A stretch of 34,542 nucleotides of DNA, taken from contig JAPKYS010000048.1 in the NCBI GenBank assembly GCA_026394195.1, forward strand, positions 1-34,542, read 5' to 3'. Origin of the DNA: a bacterium. GTDB lineage: Bacteria > Electryoneota > B3-LCP. This document shows positions 25,876-33,518 of this stretch, piece by piece. The position numbers and the translations under genes are program-made. Every line of letters starts with the position of its first letter. The stretch's first letter is position 1. The notes beneath the pieces were generated by a model. It saw only the letters and a program-made list of their open reading frames with translations, was not told the origin of the DNA and made no database searches.

Positions 25876-26765
25876 GGCACGACTACTTCTGCGGGCATTC
25901 CGATCATGGCTTTTAATTCGGGGTTGTTAAAAGCGACCTTGACCGCGAAAACGAGTTCCGCGCGGGATTCGCGCGTCTGGATATTTGAAGGCGTAAATTC
26001 CGAGCGTGGCGACACCCAGACTACCTTGCCTTCAAAGGGCTGATCACGCAGCGCATCCACCTGAACCTTTAACCGGGTTCCCAAGGGCACCAGACCCAAT
26101 TCTTTTTCGCTCAGATAGACTTTGAGCCACAACTTCTTTAGATCGGCAATTTTAAACAGCGAGCTGCCGGGAGCTACATTTTCACCGATTTCCACGTATT
26201 TTTCAGTGATGATCCCTGAGCGTGGAGCGGTGATGCTCCCATCCGCAATCTGCAATTGGATCAACTGCAAAGTAGCCTGAACCTGCTTCTCTTTGGCTTC
26301 CAGAGCCTGTAACTGCTCCTGTGCCGCTCTTACCCGGGATCGCGCCAGAACCTCTTGCGTATTCAGGTCATCCACCATCTGTTGGGTCGAACTGCCGGAC
26401 TCAAGCAGGTTCTTCTGGCGATTCAACGAAGCGACCAGATAATTGTGCTGTTCCTGAGCCTGCTCGATCGATCGCTGAGCGATGCGCCGATTGACCGCGA
26501 TTTCTTCCAACCCCGCTTCGCTCTGGTGTACTTGCTCTGCTAACTTGCGGACGTCCAGCTTGGCCAGAACCTGCCCCTCGGTTACCGGATCGCCTTCATC
26601 GACAGTCAGCGAATCGATCCGCCCTGCCAGCAGCGAACTGACGAAAACCTCATCCGCTTCCAGAGTACCTGATCCTAAAAATTCCTTACCGTTCTTCCCC
26701 TGGCATCCTGCCATTAACAACAGCAGGGGCAAGGTGAATTGCCACGCGTTCAGTTTGATTCTCAT
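25872..26765 (-). CDS. HlyD/YbhG-like periplasmic adaptor lipoprotein
   Basis: The protein has 297 residues. A lipobox, LMAGC (C21), marks a lipoprotein. Then come a biotinyl-lipoyl-like half (LAGRIDSLTVDEGDPVTEGQ), a long coiled coil rich in Gln and Glu (about 75-170), the second lipoyl half (GSITAPRSGIITEKYVEIGE) and a beta-barrel part. Such adaptors join the inner-membrane ABC unit to the outer-membrane channel. The 3' end overlaps the ATPase A start by 4 bases (ATGA). A 183-bp gap separates it from the TolC-like gene. That gap holds a perfect palindrome. Confidence 0.93.
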   Translation of the reverse strand: MRIKLNAWQFTLPLLLLMAGCQGKNGKEFLGSGTLEADEVFVSSLLAGRIDSLTVDEGDPVTEGQVLAKLDVRKLAEQVHQSEAGLEEIAVNRRIAQRSIEQAQEQHNYLVASLNRQKNLLESGSSTQQMVDDLNTQEVLARSRVRAAQEQLQALEAKEKQVQATLQLIQLQIADGSITAPRSGIITEKYVEIGENVAPGSSLFKIADLKKLWLKVYLSEKELGLVPLGTRLKVQVDALRDQPFEGKVVWVSPRSEFTPSNIQTRESRAELVFAVKVAFNNPELKAMIGMPAEVVVP

Positions 26766-26873
26766 GGTGAAATCCCGTATATCTCTGACTATGCTTTTTC
26801 GATTGGTTTCGCTTCTGCTTATTCCAAATTATAGGGCTTTTGACCCGACAAATTAAGCCATGTCGCGGTGTAG

Positions 26874-26893
26874 GGGCGCAGCATGCTGCGCCC
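26874..26893. repeat. Perfect 20-bp palindrome
   Basis: GGGCGCAGCA / TGCTGCGCCC, self-complementary without a loop, in the gap between the TolC-like and HlyD-like genes. It may tune expression within the operon, or be a dispersed repeat. Confidence 0.75.
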
Positions 26894-26948
26894 TCTTAAG
26901 ATGAGAGTTGTATCATGTAAACTATAAATTAACTGCTTTATGGAACGA

Positions 26949-28340
26949 CTATGGTTTTTCTTCCATCAGAACGACCCCGAGGCCGCAGGCGCGCTTGATT
27001 GCAACCTTGGCTAAAAGATAATCTGCCTGTGCCAGAATAATCTGCAACTGACTTTTATTCACTTCGTCCTGAGCATCCAGATATTCGCTTTCGGTGGCGG
27101 TTCCCTGATTGTAGCGCTGCTGCACCCAGGCAAAAATATCTTTGGCCAATTTCAAGCCCTTTTCCGCCACTTCAAGCTTCGTCTTAGCATCCTGGACTGC
27201 GATATCCGCACTGCTCACCTGGATGCGCACACTGGATTCCAGCGCCGAATAGGTTTGATCCAACTGCCGCTGTACCACTTTGACCTGTTCCACACGACTT
27301 TTGCGCGCATTCCAATCCCAGAGGGTCCAATTGAGTGAGACGCCGGCGGTTTCATAGAGCATCCACTCGTTGGCGATACGATCCACACCGGGACGCCCGT
27401 AATTAACCGATCCGAACGCCGCCAGCGACGGATAGAATGACGCTTTCTGGATGCCGATCTGTTCCTGAACGACACTCTTCTGCAACCTTACCTTTTCCAA
27501 CTCCAGCCGCATTTGCAGAGCGTAGTCAAGATAGTCCTCCGATTTTGCGTCCACAGGCAGACCGGCAGAACCAACGCCATTATCCGTCATCGCCTCGCTC
27601 AATGGATCCAAATCCAGATCAACGCTGTCTGCCGGAAGTTTCAGCAGCTCGCCCAGAGCGATTTTAGTCAGCCTGACGCCGTGTTCCGATTGCTGCAGGA
27701 GCAGTTCGGCTTGCTGAAGTGCGTAATCTGCCCGAGCCGACACTTCCTGTGGGACGACACCTTCTCTCACCCGCCGCGCCGCATCCTGCTGATGTCGCTG
27801 TAAAGTCTCGATTTGCAACCGGGTTATTTCGACCAGAGCTTCGGCTTTTTGCGCTTGAACGTAGGTCTCCCCCGCAGAGTAACTGACCTCGAGGGAAGTG
27901 CGCCTGAATTCCGCTTCGGTCACTTTGGCATCTGCCTGTGCAGCTCGGTGGCTTTTGGTCAGAGCGAAGCCTGTGAAAATCGGCTGGGTGACCTTGAGTT
28001 GGAATTCCGCCGCGTTCTGATCGCCAAATGCGATCTCCTTGCCCGGGATGACGAAATCGCCTAAAGGCGTGCTGACAGTGGTGGGGGGCTGTATCTGTTT
28101 CATCACCTTGGAGGTGAATAGATATTGTCCCAGCAGATCCAGCTTGGGGTAGCGGAGCGCGCCGGCTTCGTCGATCTTCAGCGCGGATCGGCGCAGCTCT
28201 TCTTTGCTGATCTGCACTTGATCGGAAACCTCCAGAGCTCGCTGGATAGCATCTTCCAGGGTCAGCTGCTGTACCGGCAGGGTTTGAGCAGCTACTGTTC
28301 CGGTCAGCAGGAATAGCGCGGTCAGGTAGAATCGTTTCAT
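26949..28340 (-). CDS. TolC-family outer-membrane channel
   Basis: The protein has 463 residues, the typical length. The signal peptide MKRFYLTALFLLTGTVAA is followed directly by Gln19. The two-repeat outer-membrane efflux protein pattern is visible: LTLEDAIQRALEVSDQVQIS near the start, a long helix with AEALVEITRLQIETLQRHQQ, and a second repeat toward the C-terminus with LEVAEKGLKLAKDIFAWVQQ, then GTATESEYLDAQDEVNKSQ. It would form the outer-membrane exit duct of the efflux system. The regulator gene lies 96 bp upstream. Confidence 0.94.
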   Translation of the reverse strand: MKRFYLTALFLLTGTVAAQTLPVQQLTLEDAIQRALEVSDQVQISKEELRRSALKIDEAGALRYPKLDLLGQYLFTSKVMKQIQPPTTVSTPLGDFVIPGKEIAFGDQNAAEFQLKVTQPIFTGFALTKSHRAAQADAKVTEAEFRRTSLEVSYSAGETYVQAQKAEALVEITRLQIETLQRHQQDAARRVREGVVPQEVSARADYALQQAELLLQQSEHGVRLTKIALGELLKLPADSVDLDLDPLSEAMTDNGVGSAGLPVDAKSEDYLDYALQMRLELEKVRLQKSVVQEQIGIQKASFYPSLAAFGSVNYGRPGVDRIANEWMLYETAGVSLNWTLWDWNARKSRVEQVKVVQRQLDQTYSALESSVRIQVSSADIAVQDAKTKLEVAEKGLKLAKDIFAWVQQRYNQGTATESEYLDAQDEVNKSQLQIILAQADYLLAKVAIKRACGLGVVLMEEKP

Positions 28341-28392
28341 GATACTCTTGCGCCGCAGAACCTCCGCATCCGGCGGCTGAATGGAGTGAGGA

Positions 28393-28424
28393 CCTGCTGC
28401 CGACGGCGGAGCGCCGACAGCAGG
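28393..28424. promoter_or_regulatory. Hairpin between regulator and TolC-like gene
   Basis: CCTGCTG (28393-28399) pairs with CAGCAGG (28418-28424). A GC-rich interior can also pair. It lies 13 bases past the regulator stop. It may be a weak terminator or a leader structure that lowers read-through into the transport genes. Confidence 0.45.
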
Positions 28425-28436
28425 TTAAATTTCTGT

Positions 28437-29102
28437 CTATCGCACCGCTACCTTCATCGAAAAGCCCTTCATCAGCAGGTTCTTGGTGTGGCGGCGCCGT
28501 TCCGCCGCGAAATTTTCCAACTGGAAATCGCCGGATAACACCACCGGCATCATGACCTGCGCGGCGAAGGGGTAGACGCACAAGCCCATCAGACTTAATG
28601 TAGCATGTTCCGGAGAATCCAGCGTGAAGACGCCCTTCTGCTGGCCCTCGGCAAACATGTTGCCGATGATGCTGAAAAAAGTCTTTTTATTCTTCTGGAT
28701 GGATTGCGCCATGATGCGTTTGACCCGAGGAGCGCCTTCTGCCAGTTCCCACATCATCAACCGGGGGAACAGGGGAAAAGCCAGCAGGAAATCGAAATAG
28801 GCGTCGATAACGGCGGAAAGGCAGTGGTTTGGGTCGCCGCTCGAGGTGGCGGCGCGGCGCAGACGGCGCGAAAGCAGGATGAAAATAGGACGCACCACGC
28901 GCAGGTAGAGATCCTCCTTGTTGTCGAAATAGTAGTGAACCATGGCAATGTTCACCTTCGCCAACTGAGCGATCTCGCGGGTGGTGGTCCCCTTGAAGCC
29001 CTTCAGGCAGAAGGAATGAAAGGCGGCTTGCAGGATGCGCCGCCGAGGGGTTAATTCCTTATTTACCAAGATATTATTGCTGTCTGCTGCCGTGTTAATC
29101 AT
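28437..29102 (-). CDS. TetR family transcriptional regulator
   Basis: The protein has 221 residues. The DNA-binding helix-turn-helix is FCLKGFKGTTTREIAQLAKV, then NIAMVHYYFDNKEDLYLRVV (about 32-70). The C-terminal ligand domain resembles that of E. coli CecR (ybiH), which controls the matching ybhGFSR efflux genes. The gene is the first of the minus-strand operon and the upstream DNA (29104-29136) contains a palindrome suited to autoregulation. No clear Shine-Dalgarno sequence precedes its ATG. Confidence 0.93.
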   Translation of the reverse strand: MINTAADSNNILVNKELTPRRRILQAAFHSFCLKGFKGTTTREIAQLAKVNIAMVHYYFDNKEDLYLRVVRPIFILLSRRLRRAATSSGDPNHCLSAVIDAYFDFLLAFPLFPRLMMWELAEGAPRVKRIMAQSIQKNKKTFFSIIGNMFAEGQQKGVFTLDSPEHATLSLMGLCVYPFAAQVMMPVVLSGDFQLENFAAERRRHTKNLLMKGFSMKVAVR

Positions 29103-29103
29103 C

Positions 29104-29136
29104 TGATTTAAGCAAGTGATTTAATCAACTGATTAA
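29104..29136. promoter_or_regulatory. TetR operator candidate
   Basis: TTAATCA-AC-TGATTAA is a perfect palindrome (29121-29136). A direct repeat TGATTTAA (29104-29111 and 29117-29124) partly overlaps it. The site starts 2 bases upstream of the TetR start codon. On the minus strand a TATATT/TATTAT -10-like stretch lies just beyond the palindrome. Confidence 0.6.
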
Positions 29137-29205
29137 TATAATATGCTGAAATGGGGAAGTCAAGAGGTTTTTCAATTATTTGAAAAGTTGGAGAAGCTTA
29201 TTGGA

Positions 29206-29331
29206 GAGTGCTGAAAAACAGCAAAAAAGAGTCATTGCGAGCGTAGCGAAGCAATCTCGTAACTTGGTTCTACCCGATTGTTTCGGGGCTTCGCCCCTCG
29301 CAATGACGCGAAAAAGAGTTTTTCAACACTC
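29206..29331. repeat. MITE-like nested palindromic element
   Basis: Outer arms GAGTGCTGAAAAAC (29206-29219) and GTTTTTCAACACTC (29318-29331) match in 13 of 14 bases. They enclose inner arms GTCATTGCGAG (29231) and CTCGCAATGAC (ending 29307). The inner part is the widespread GTCATTGCGAGCGTAGCGAA palindrome family. No transposase is nearby. Confidence 0.8.
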
Positions 29332-29460
29332 CCTTAAGGAGTCGAAGTTTTCAGCCGTCAAGAATAACATTAATTGCAAAAGGCTTGACTTTGGCGAAAT
29401 TTGTGGTTATATTCTTGAGGGGCGAGATGCGAGGCACGGTCAGCAAACTGTGTGATGTAA

Positions 29461-29480
29461 GGGCGTTTTATTAAACGCCC
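29461..29480. repeat. Short hairpin GGGCGTTT / AAACGCCC
   Basis: A perfect 8-bp stem with TTAT loop in the 29103-29919 gap. The gap holds only palindromes and repeats and no credible gene. Confidence 0.7.
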
Positions 29481-29494
29481 TGTCAATGGAAGCG

Positions 29495-29567
29495 GGTAGG
29501 ACAGACATTCTTGTCTGTCACCAATACTCGACGAAATAAACAGTCAGACAGGAATGTCTGACCTACC
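29495..29567. repeat. Inverted repeat with GGTAGGACAGACATTC arms
   Basis: The arms at 29495-29510 and 29552-29567 match in 15 of 16 bases. The left arm also forms a hairpin of its own (GACAGACA / TGTCTGTC) and matches the leader repeat at 18191. Confidence 0.8.
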
Positions 29568-29643
29568 AGGAAATGCGTAGCGGCGCACGGTGTGCGCCCA
29601 ATTTTCCTCCTCGAGTCCCCTTCAGGGGGCTTTGTTGGGTGTA

Positions 29644-29665
29644 GCCCGGTCATTTATGACCGGGC
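29644..29665. repeat. Hairpin GCCCGGTC / GACCGGGC
   Basis: A perfect 8-bp stem with 6-base loop. The bases to its left, near 29612-29632, are the reverse complement of part of the 240-bp repeat (GAGTCCCCTTCAGGGGGCTT). Confidence 0.7.
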
Positions 29666-29770
29666 GAGGACGGCTGCGCAAGCGGGCGATTCCGGACGCA
29701 GGCTGAAGCCTTTGCCGGAATGACACACTTCTTCGCTGACTACTAATTGCTGACTGCTGACTGCTTTTTT

Positions 29771-29800
29771 ACTTGGTTACTTGTATACTTGGTTACTTGT
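29771..29800. repeat. Tandem 14-bp repeat with 16-bp period
   Basis: ACTTGGTTACTTGT occurs twice, at 29771-29784 and 29787-29800. Confidence 0.85.
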
Positions 29801-29820
29801 TCACAGTGCATATATATCGA

Positions 29821-29854
29821 CAGCCCCGAATTCAAACGCTGAATTTCGGGGCTG
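29821..29854 (-). terminator. Possible terminator of the cytochrome operon
   Basis: CAGCCCCGAA pairs with TTCGGGGCTG (29821-29830 with 29845-29854). It lies 66 bp downstream of the cytochrome c stop (minus strand). No T-run follows, so termination is uncertain. Confidence 0.5.
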
Positions 29855-29919
29855 AACGTTGCGGGCCGATTGTTTTTGTTCGTTGATCCTACCCAATCAA
29901 GGGTAGATTCAACCATAGA

Positions 29920-30288
29920 TCACTTGTGGTGACACCCGTCGCACTCCCGAGGTCCTAATTCGACCTCGCGGTGGCAGCCGAGACAGGTTTCGTGAAAAGC
30001 CACCTTCGACTCTTCAACCTGAACGTCCTTGACTTCCTTGCGGTGGCAATCGCTGCAGGCTTCGACATGGTGACAGTAGATGCACTCCAGTCCGTATCCC
30101 TGGGCGTGTTCTTTATGGTTGAAAACGACGATGGTGCCGTTATTATAATCCGTGAAGTAGGTTTTCGATTCGGGGGCTTTGCGCAGCCGGCGGTCTTCAG
30201 GGTCCAGCACCTTGCTGGGCTCAACCGCCGCATACCCAAAGTAAACCAGTCCAGCCAGCAATGCTATGGCGAAGATTAACCGCTTCAT
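29920..30288 (-). CDS. Tetraheme c-type cytochrome (class III/c7-like)
   Basis: The protein has 122 residues with a hydrophobic N-terminus (about 4-20: a signal or anchor). Four CxxCH heme sites are at residues 69-73, 78-82, 102-106 and 116-120. Histidines likely to act as distal ligands are H58, H61, H74 and H99. The pattern VVFNHKEHAQGYGLECIYCH is typical of cytochrome c3/c7. It should sit in the periplasm and pass electrons to or from the membrane complex encoded just upstream. It is the last gene of a three-gene operon, 32 bp after the HybB-like gene. Confidence 0.93.
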   Translation of the reverse strand: MKRLIFAIALLAGLVYFGYAAVEPSKVLDPEDRRLRKAPESKTYFTDYNNGTIVVFNHKEHAQGYGLECIYCHHVEACSDCHRKEVKDVQVEESKVAFHETCLGCHREVELGPRECDGCHHK

Positions 30289-30320
30289 GTTCGAGTTCCT
30301 CCAAGTTGAATCGTGGCATT

Positions 30321-31460
30321 TTATTTGGAAATGTCTGCCTCTTTTTCAGGCGGAAAGATGGGCAGGTAACGAGCCGCAGTGAAGAAAACGATCACACCCA
30401 TGGTCACGAGAAACAGGCTGATCGTGATCTCACTCCACGAGGGAAAGTACCCGCTCTTGGAATCAGAAAGCATGCCGACAAGGCTCACGTTTAACCGGTT
30501 CGCCATAACGCCCAGCACCGCCGTCGCTGCCGCGAAGAACAGGCCGATTTTGCTGTTGTGAATCCGGCGGATCGAGAGCAGGAGTATTGAGGTGAAGAAC
30601 AATCCCATTTCGATCAGGAAGGCGATGCCTTCAAGGCTCCCATCCATGGCGTAATGCAGGACGCCGCTGACGAAAAGATCCTGCAACCTTACCGCTAAAA
30701 ATACGATTTCTGCGAACCAGAGAAATCTGCCTAGATCGACCAAGAGGTCGAATTCCAGACCCCGGTGCAGTATTCTGGAACTGATAAAGGACTCCAGAAT
30801 GACCATCGCGAATCCGACCGCTACCGCAGACAGGAAAAAATTAAGAGGCAGCAGGGAAGAATACCACAACGGATGCAGTTTCAAGGGCACGATCAGGAAT
30901 AGTGATCCCAGCGATGATTGGTGCAGAGTCGACAGCAGCACCCCCGCTAGCACCAACGGGACGGCGATGGCGTGAAATGCCGTCACTACCTTTTTCCATT
31001 TCATGGCTTCGGCGATAATCGAGCTGAACTCCAGCGCCAGCACGGTGCTGTACAGCATGACGCACCAGGCAACTTCAAACATCACCGAATGAGGATTCCA
31101 CATCACCAGGGGATGCCAGATATTCCAAGGTTTCCCCAGATCGTAGAGCAGACCGACGCTGACCAGGATATATCCGAGAAACGCGGTCAGGATAGCGGGC
31201 CTCAGGACTGGTTTGTAGCGTTCTGCATTGAAGAGATAGGTGATGGCAGTCAGGATAAACCCACCCGCCGCCAAGGCTACGCCACAGACCACATCGAACC
31301 CCACCCACAGACCCCAGGGGAATGCATCCGAAAGAGCAGTCACCTTACCTAAGCCATAGGTAAAACGCACGACGGTTAGCACAACACCTGCTACCAGCAC
31401 CAGGAGCACGGGCAGCAGTAAAAACGTCTTAGGCTTTATGGTTATTGCCATTGTTTTCAC
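30321..31460 (-). CDS. HybB/NrfD-type quinone-interacting membrane subunit
   Basis: The protein has 379 residues, mostly hydrophobic, with about ten membrane helices. Family landmarks are DAFPWGLWVGFDVVCGVALAAGGF near 44-67 and PLLQF-free loops with HPLWYSSLLPLNFF later on. HybB is the membrane subunit of hydrogenase 2 in E. coli and interacts with menaquinone. It has no heme. It overlaps the ferredoxin-like gene by 32 bases. Together they form a typical HybA/HybB electron-transfer pair. The catalytic subunit is not in the window. Confidence 0.92.
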   Translation of the reverse strand: MKTMAITIKPKTFLLLPVLLVLVAGVVLTVVRFTYGLGKVTALSDAFPWGLWVGFDVVCGVALAAGGFILTAITYLFNAERYKPVLRPAILTAFLGYILVSVGLLYDLGKPWNIWHPLVMWNPHSVMFEVAWCVMLYSTVLALEFSSIIAEAMKWKKVVTAFHAIAVPLVLAGVLLSTLHQSSLGSLFLIVPLKLHPLWYSSLLPLNFFLSAVAVGFAMVILESFISSRILHRGLEFDLLVDLGRFLWFAEIVFLAVRLQDLFVSGVLHYAMDGSLEGIAFLIEMGLFFTSILLLSIRRIHNSKIGLFFAAATAVLGVMANRLNVSLVGMLSDSKSGYFPSWSEITISLFLVTMGVIVFFTAARYLPIFPPEKEADISK

Positions 31461-32175
31461 GATCCAGCTCCATGCGACGATTGATCACCCACCAGATACC
31501 TCCAACTACGATACCTGCAGTAAAGACAATGTTGGGAATTTTCCTTAAAACGGTCCAAGTCAAGTCGGGCAGAGGTTCTTGCGGTAAGGTACTGCGAAAG
31601 CCCAGGTCGGCGAAGGCGATACTGGAAATCATTAAAACCGAAGTCCCCCCCGCCTCTTTCTCGCCATAGATGTGATTTACGTATTTGTCGGGATGCCGGG
31701 TCAGTCGCGCTCTGGCGATGTCCAGTAATCGATCGCGTTCGCCGAACCGGGTGGCTCCCATAGGGCAGACCCAGGCACAGGCCGGTTCCTTGCCCTGTTC
31801 AATTCGGCTGATACACATGATGCACTTGCGGACCACCGGTCTTGGGTTGTTCCACTCGTACCTCGGAATACTAAAGGGACATGCGACCATACAGTATCGG
31901 CAGCCGATGCACTTGTTGCCATCGTACGTCACCGGTCCCAGCTCGGATTTCTTCAAAGCTCCCACCGGACAGACCGAGGTGCATGAGGGCGTGAGACAGT
32001 GCATGCACATCTTGCGGTAGTTAAGATCCTTGTAGGTATTAACGACCGTATAATTTTCTGCGGATAACTCTTGCCCCAGAGGACCGGAGAGATTGTTGAC
32101 TTCTTTGCAGGAGCGCATGCAGGCTTTACAACCGATGCAGGTGTTGAAATCCAGAAGCAGTCCGTATGTTGCCAT
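31429..32175 (-). CDS. HybA-like 16-Cys [4Fe-4S] ferredoxin subunit with C-terminal anchor
   Basis: The protein has 248 residues. Sixteen cysteines in four clusters, CIGCKACMRSC, CMHCLTPSCTSVCP, CIGCRYCMVACP and CIMCIS...CAWVCP, indicate four [4Fe-4S] centres. A hydrophobic helix near 215-235 (IVFTAGIVVGGIWWVI) anchors it to the membrane. No N-terminal Tat signal is visible: the protein begins MATYGLLLDFNTCIGC. HybA-type proteins that act in the periplasm normally have one, so the start or location is open. It is the first gene of the operon, with a candidate promoter 150 bp upstream. Confidence 0.93.
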   Translation of the reverse strand: MATYGLLLDFNTCIGCKACMRSCKEVNNLSGPLGQELSAENYTVVNTYKDLNYRKMCMHCLTPSCTSVCPVGALKKSELGPVTYDGNKCIGCRYCMVACPFSIPRYEWNNPRPVVRKCIMCISRIEQGKEPACAWVCPMGATRFGERDRLLDIARARLTRHPDKYVNHIYGEKEAGGTSVLMISSIAFADLGFRSTLPQEPLPDLTWTVLRKIPNIVFTAGIVVGGIWWVINRRMELDRENNGNNHKA

Positions 32176-32557
32176 AGCACCCGTTCGTTGGGTTTGGAAT
32201 TTTTGGAAATAATCGGTTACTCAGGTCTTCTCTATCCCGGGGACGATAAGCAGGGTTACTTGCGGGTTTGCTCAGATCCAGTTAATCTGTATCTGAACAG
32301 GATTGAGGTCTCTCCACCTAACAACTAATGTAAAAATATTCACAAATAAAAGCAACTCTTTTCTGAATAAATTATCATGGGGTGTTTTCGTTCGGCGGGT
32401 CAACAAGTTGAGATGTTTACAGGAACACAACCAGGGGTGAGGATAGATGCTTGACGTTTCAGGATTAATCAAGATTGGGGGTCTTAATTGACTCATTTGC
32501 GGGATTATTGTACTATATTACACCTGACCTGCAGATTAACCAGTTCCCCATCTGCCT
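32176..32557. other. Intergenic region between redox operon and TPR gene
   Basis: The 382-bp gap holds no gene. Besides the minus-strand promoter candidate at 32327-32355, a plus-strand box pair TTGACT (32488-32493), 17 bases, TACTAT (32511-32516) points toward the convergent 3' end of the TPR gene. No terminator was seen. Confidence 0.5.
32327..32355 (-). promoter_or_regulatory. Promoter candidate of the HybA-HybB-cytochrome operon
   Basis: On the minus strand TTGCTT (32355-32350), 17 bases and TACATT (32332-32327) lie about 150 bases before the HybA-like start. An A/T-rich setting supports it. Confidence 0.4.
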
Positions 32558-33511
32558 CTATTTCGCCCACTTCCACTTTTCCCGGTTCTGGCATTTGGTG
32601 ATGAAAAAATTCATCTTTGCGACGTAGGGATCTATGTCTTCATCTCGGACCCAACCACCTCGATCTCGCATGGATTGAGCGGCATCTTCCAGCATATTTT
32701 TGCCCCTCTCAGCATAAATTAGGGCTTCATCAAAACGATTCATCTTCCAAAGTACGTCTGCGGCAATTTGTAAAGCATCATAGTCGAGAGAGTCTAATCG
32801 CAGTACCTTTTGGCTGAATTCTAGAGCTTCCTCAAATTTTTCTTTCGAATTAAGGTAGAAGCCTCTTTGATCGAAGTAATAAATGGAATCCATGCGGGTT
32901 TCCGGCCAGGTGTAATTGAATAGATAATCTTCACTACGCCAGAATACGCGTGTGATGGTGGAATCCGTCTGAGCGGCTATGCTGTTGTCGAACACCCAAT
33001 TAATCTTTAGAAAACCGTAGTGAAGTTCCGAAAGCGCTTCCCAATAACAATAACCGTCCGTTTGCACAGACGCATTCGGGGGGAGGTAATTTTTCTTACC
33101 CCAGGAAGGAGCAACACTATCGGTAAAACTATACACTAATTCATGAAGATCTACATTAATATTTCTATCGGTACTCAGACTGTCCTTATAATGATAGAAC
33201 ATCTTGATAAATTGAAGCAGTGGTTGCCCGACCGGAGCAAGCTTTAATGTATCCGAGGATCGGTTTGAGATTAGAAAAGTACCGGTTAGCTCCGCTCCCG
33301 GGAAAATTGTGGTTTGATCTAAATACAGGTACTGCCTGATTTTAGCCTGTGAATATAGAACAGGAAGGAAATGGGCGCTGTAATTGACCTGCAATCCGCT
33401 ATCGAAATATAAATTAGTCGAATCACCGGCTACCGAAGACACTGAAATTAGGAATGAGAACAGGGAGATTAAAAATACTGTTCTCCTTTTTTTAGAGATT
33501 GCGAAATTCAT
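32558..33511 (-). CDS. Secreted protein with TPR-like region
   Basis: The protein has 317 residues. Signal peptide: MNFAISKKRR, hydrophobic core, cleavage near SVAG. The mature first part (about 30-190) is beta-rich and unrecognised. Near 220-290 two TPR-like helix pairs follow: FYLNSKEKFEEALEFSQKVLRLDSLDYDALQIAADVLWKMNRFDEALIYAERGKNML. It begins 7 bp after the metzincin-like gene, so the two probably share an mRNA. No specific function can be given. Confidence 0.85.
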   Translation of the reverse strand: MNFAISKKRRTVFLISLFSFLISVSSVAGDSTNLYFDSGLQVNYSAHFLPVLYSQAKIRQYLYLDQTTIFPGAELTGTFLISNRSSDTLKLAPVGQPLLQFIKMFYHYKDSLSTDRNINVDLHELVYSFTDSVAPSWGKKNYLPPNASVQTDGYCYWEALSELHYGFLKINWVFDNSIAAQTDSTITRVFWRSEDYLFNYTWPETRMDSIYYFDQRGFYLNSKEKFEEALEFSQKVLRLDSLDYDALQIAADVLWKMNRFDEALIYAERGKNMLEDAAQSMRDRGGWVRDEDIDPYVAKMNFFITKCQNREKWKWAK

Positions 33512-33518
33512 ACTTGCC

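Noticed and set aside
29180..29455. A 91-codon plus-strand ORF in the 817-bp gap
   Set aside because: It reads through the MITE-like palindrome and gives the well-known repeat-derived peptide VIASVAKQSRN...ASPLAMT. This is a false ORF caused by the repeat.
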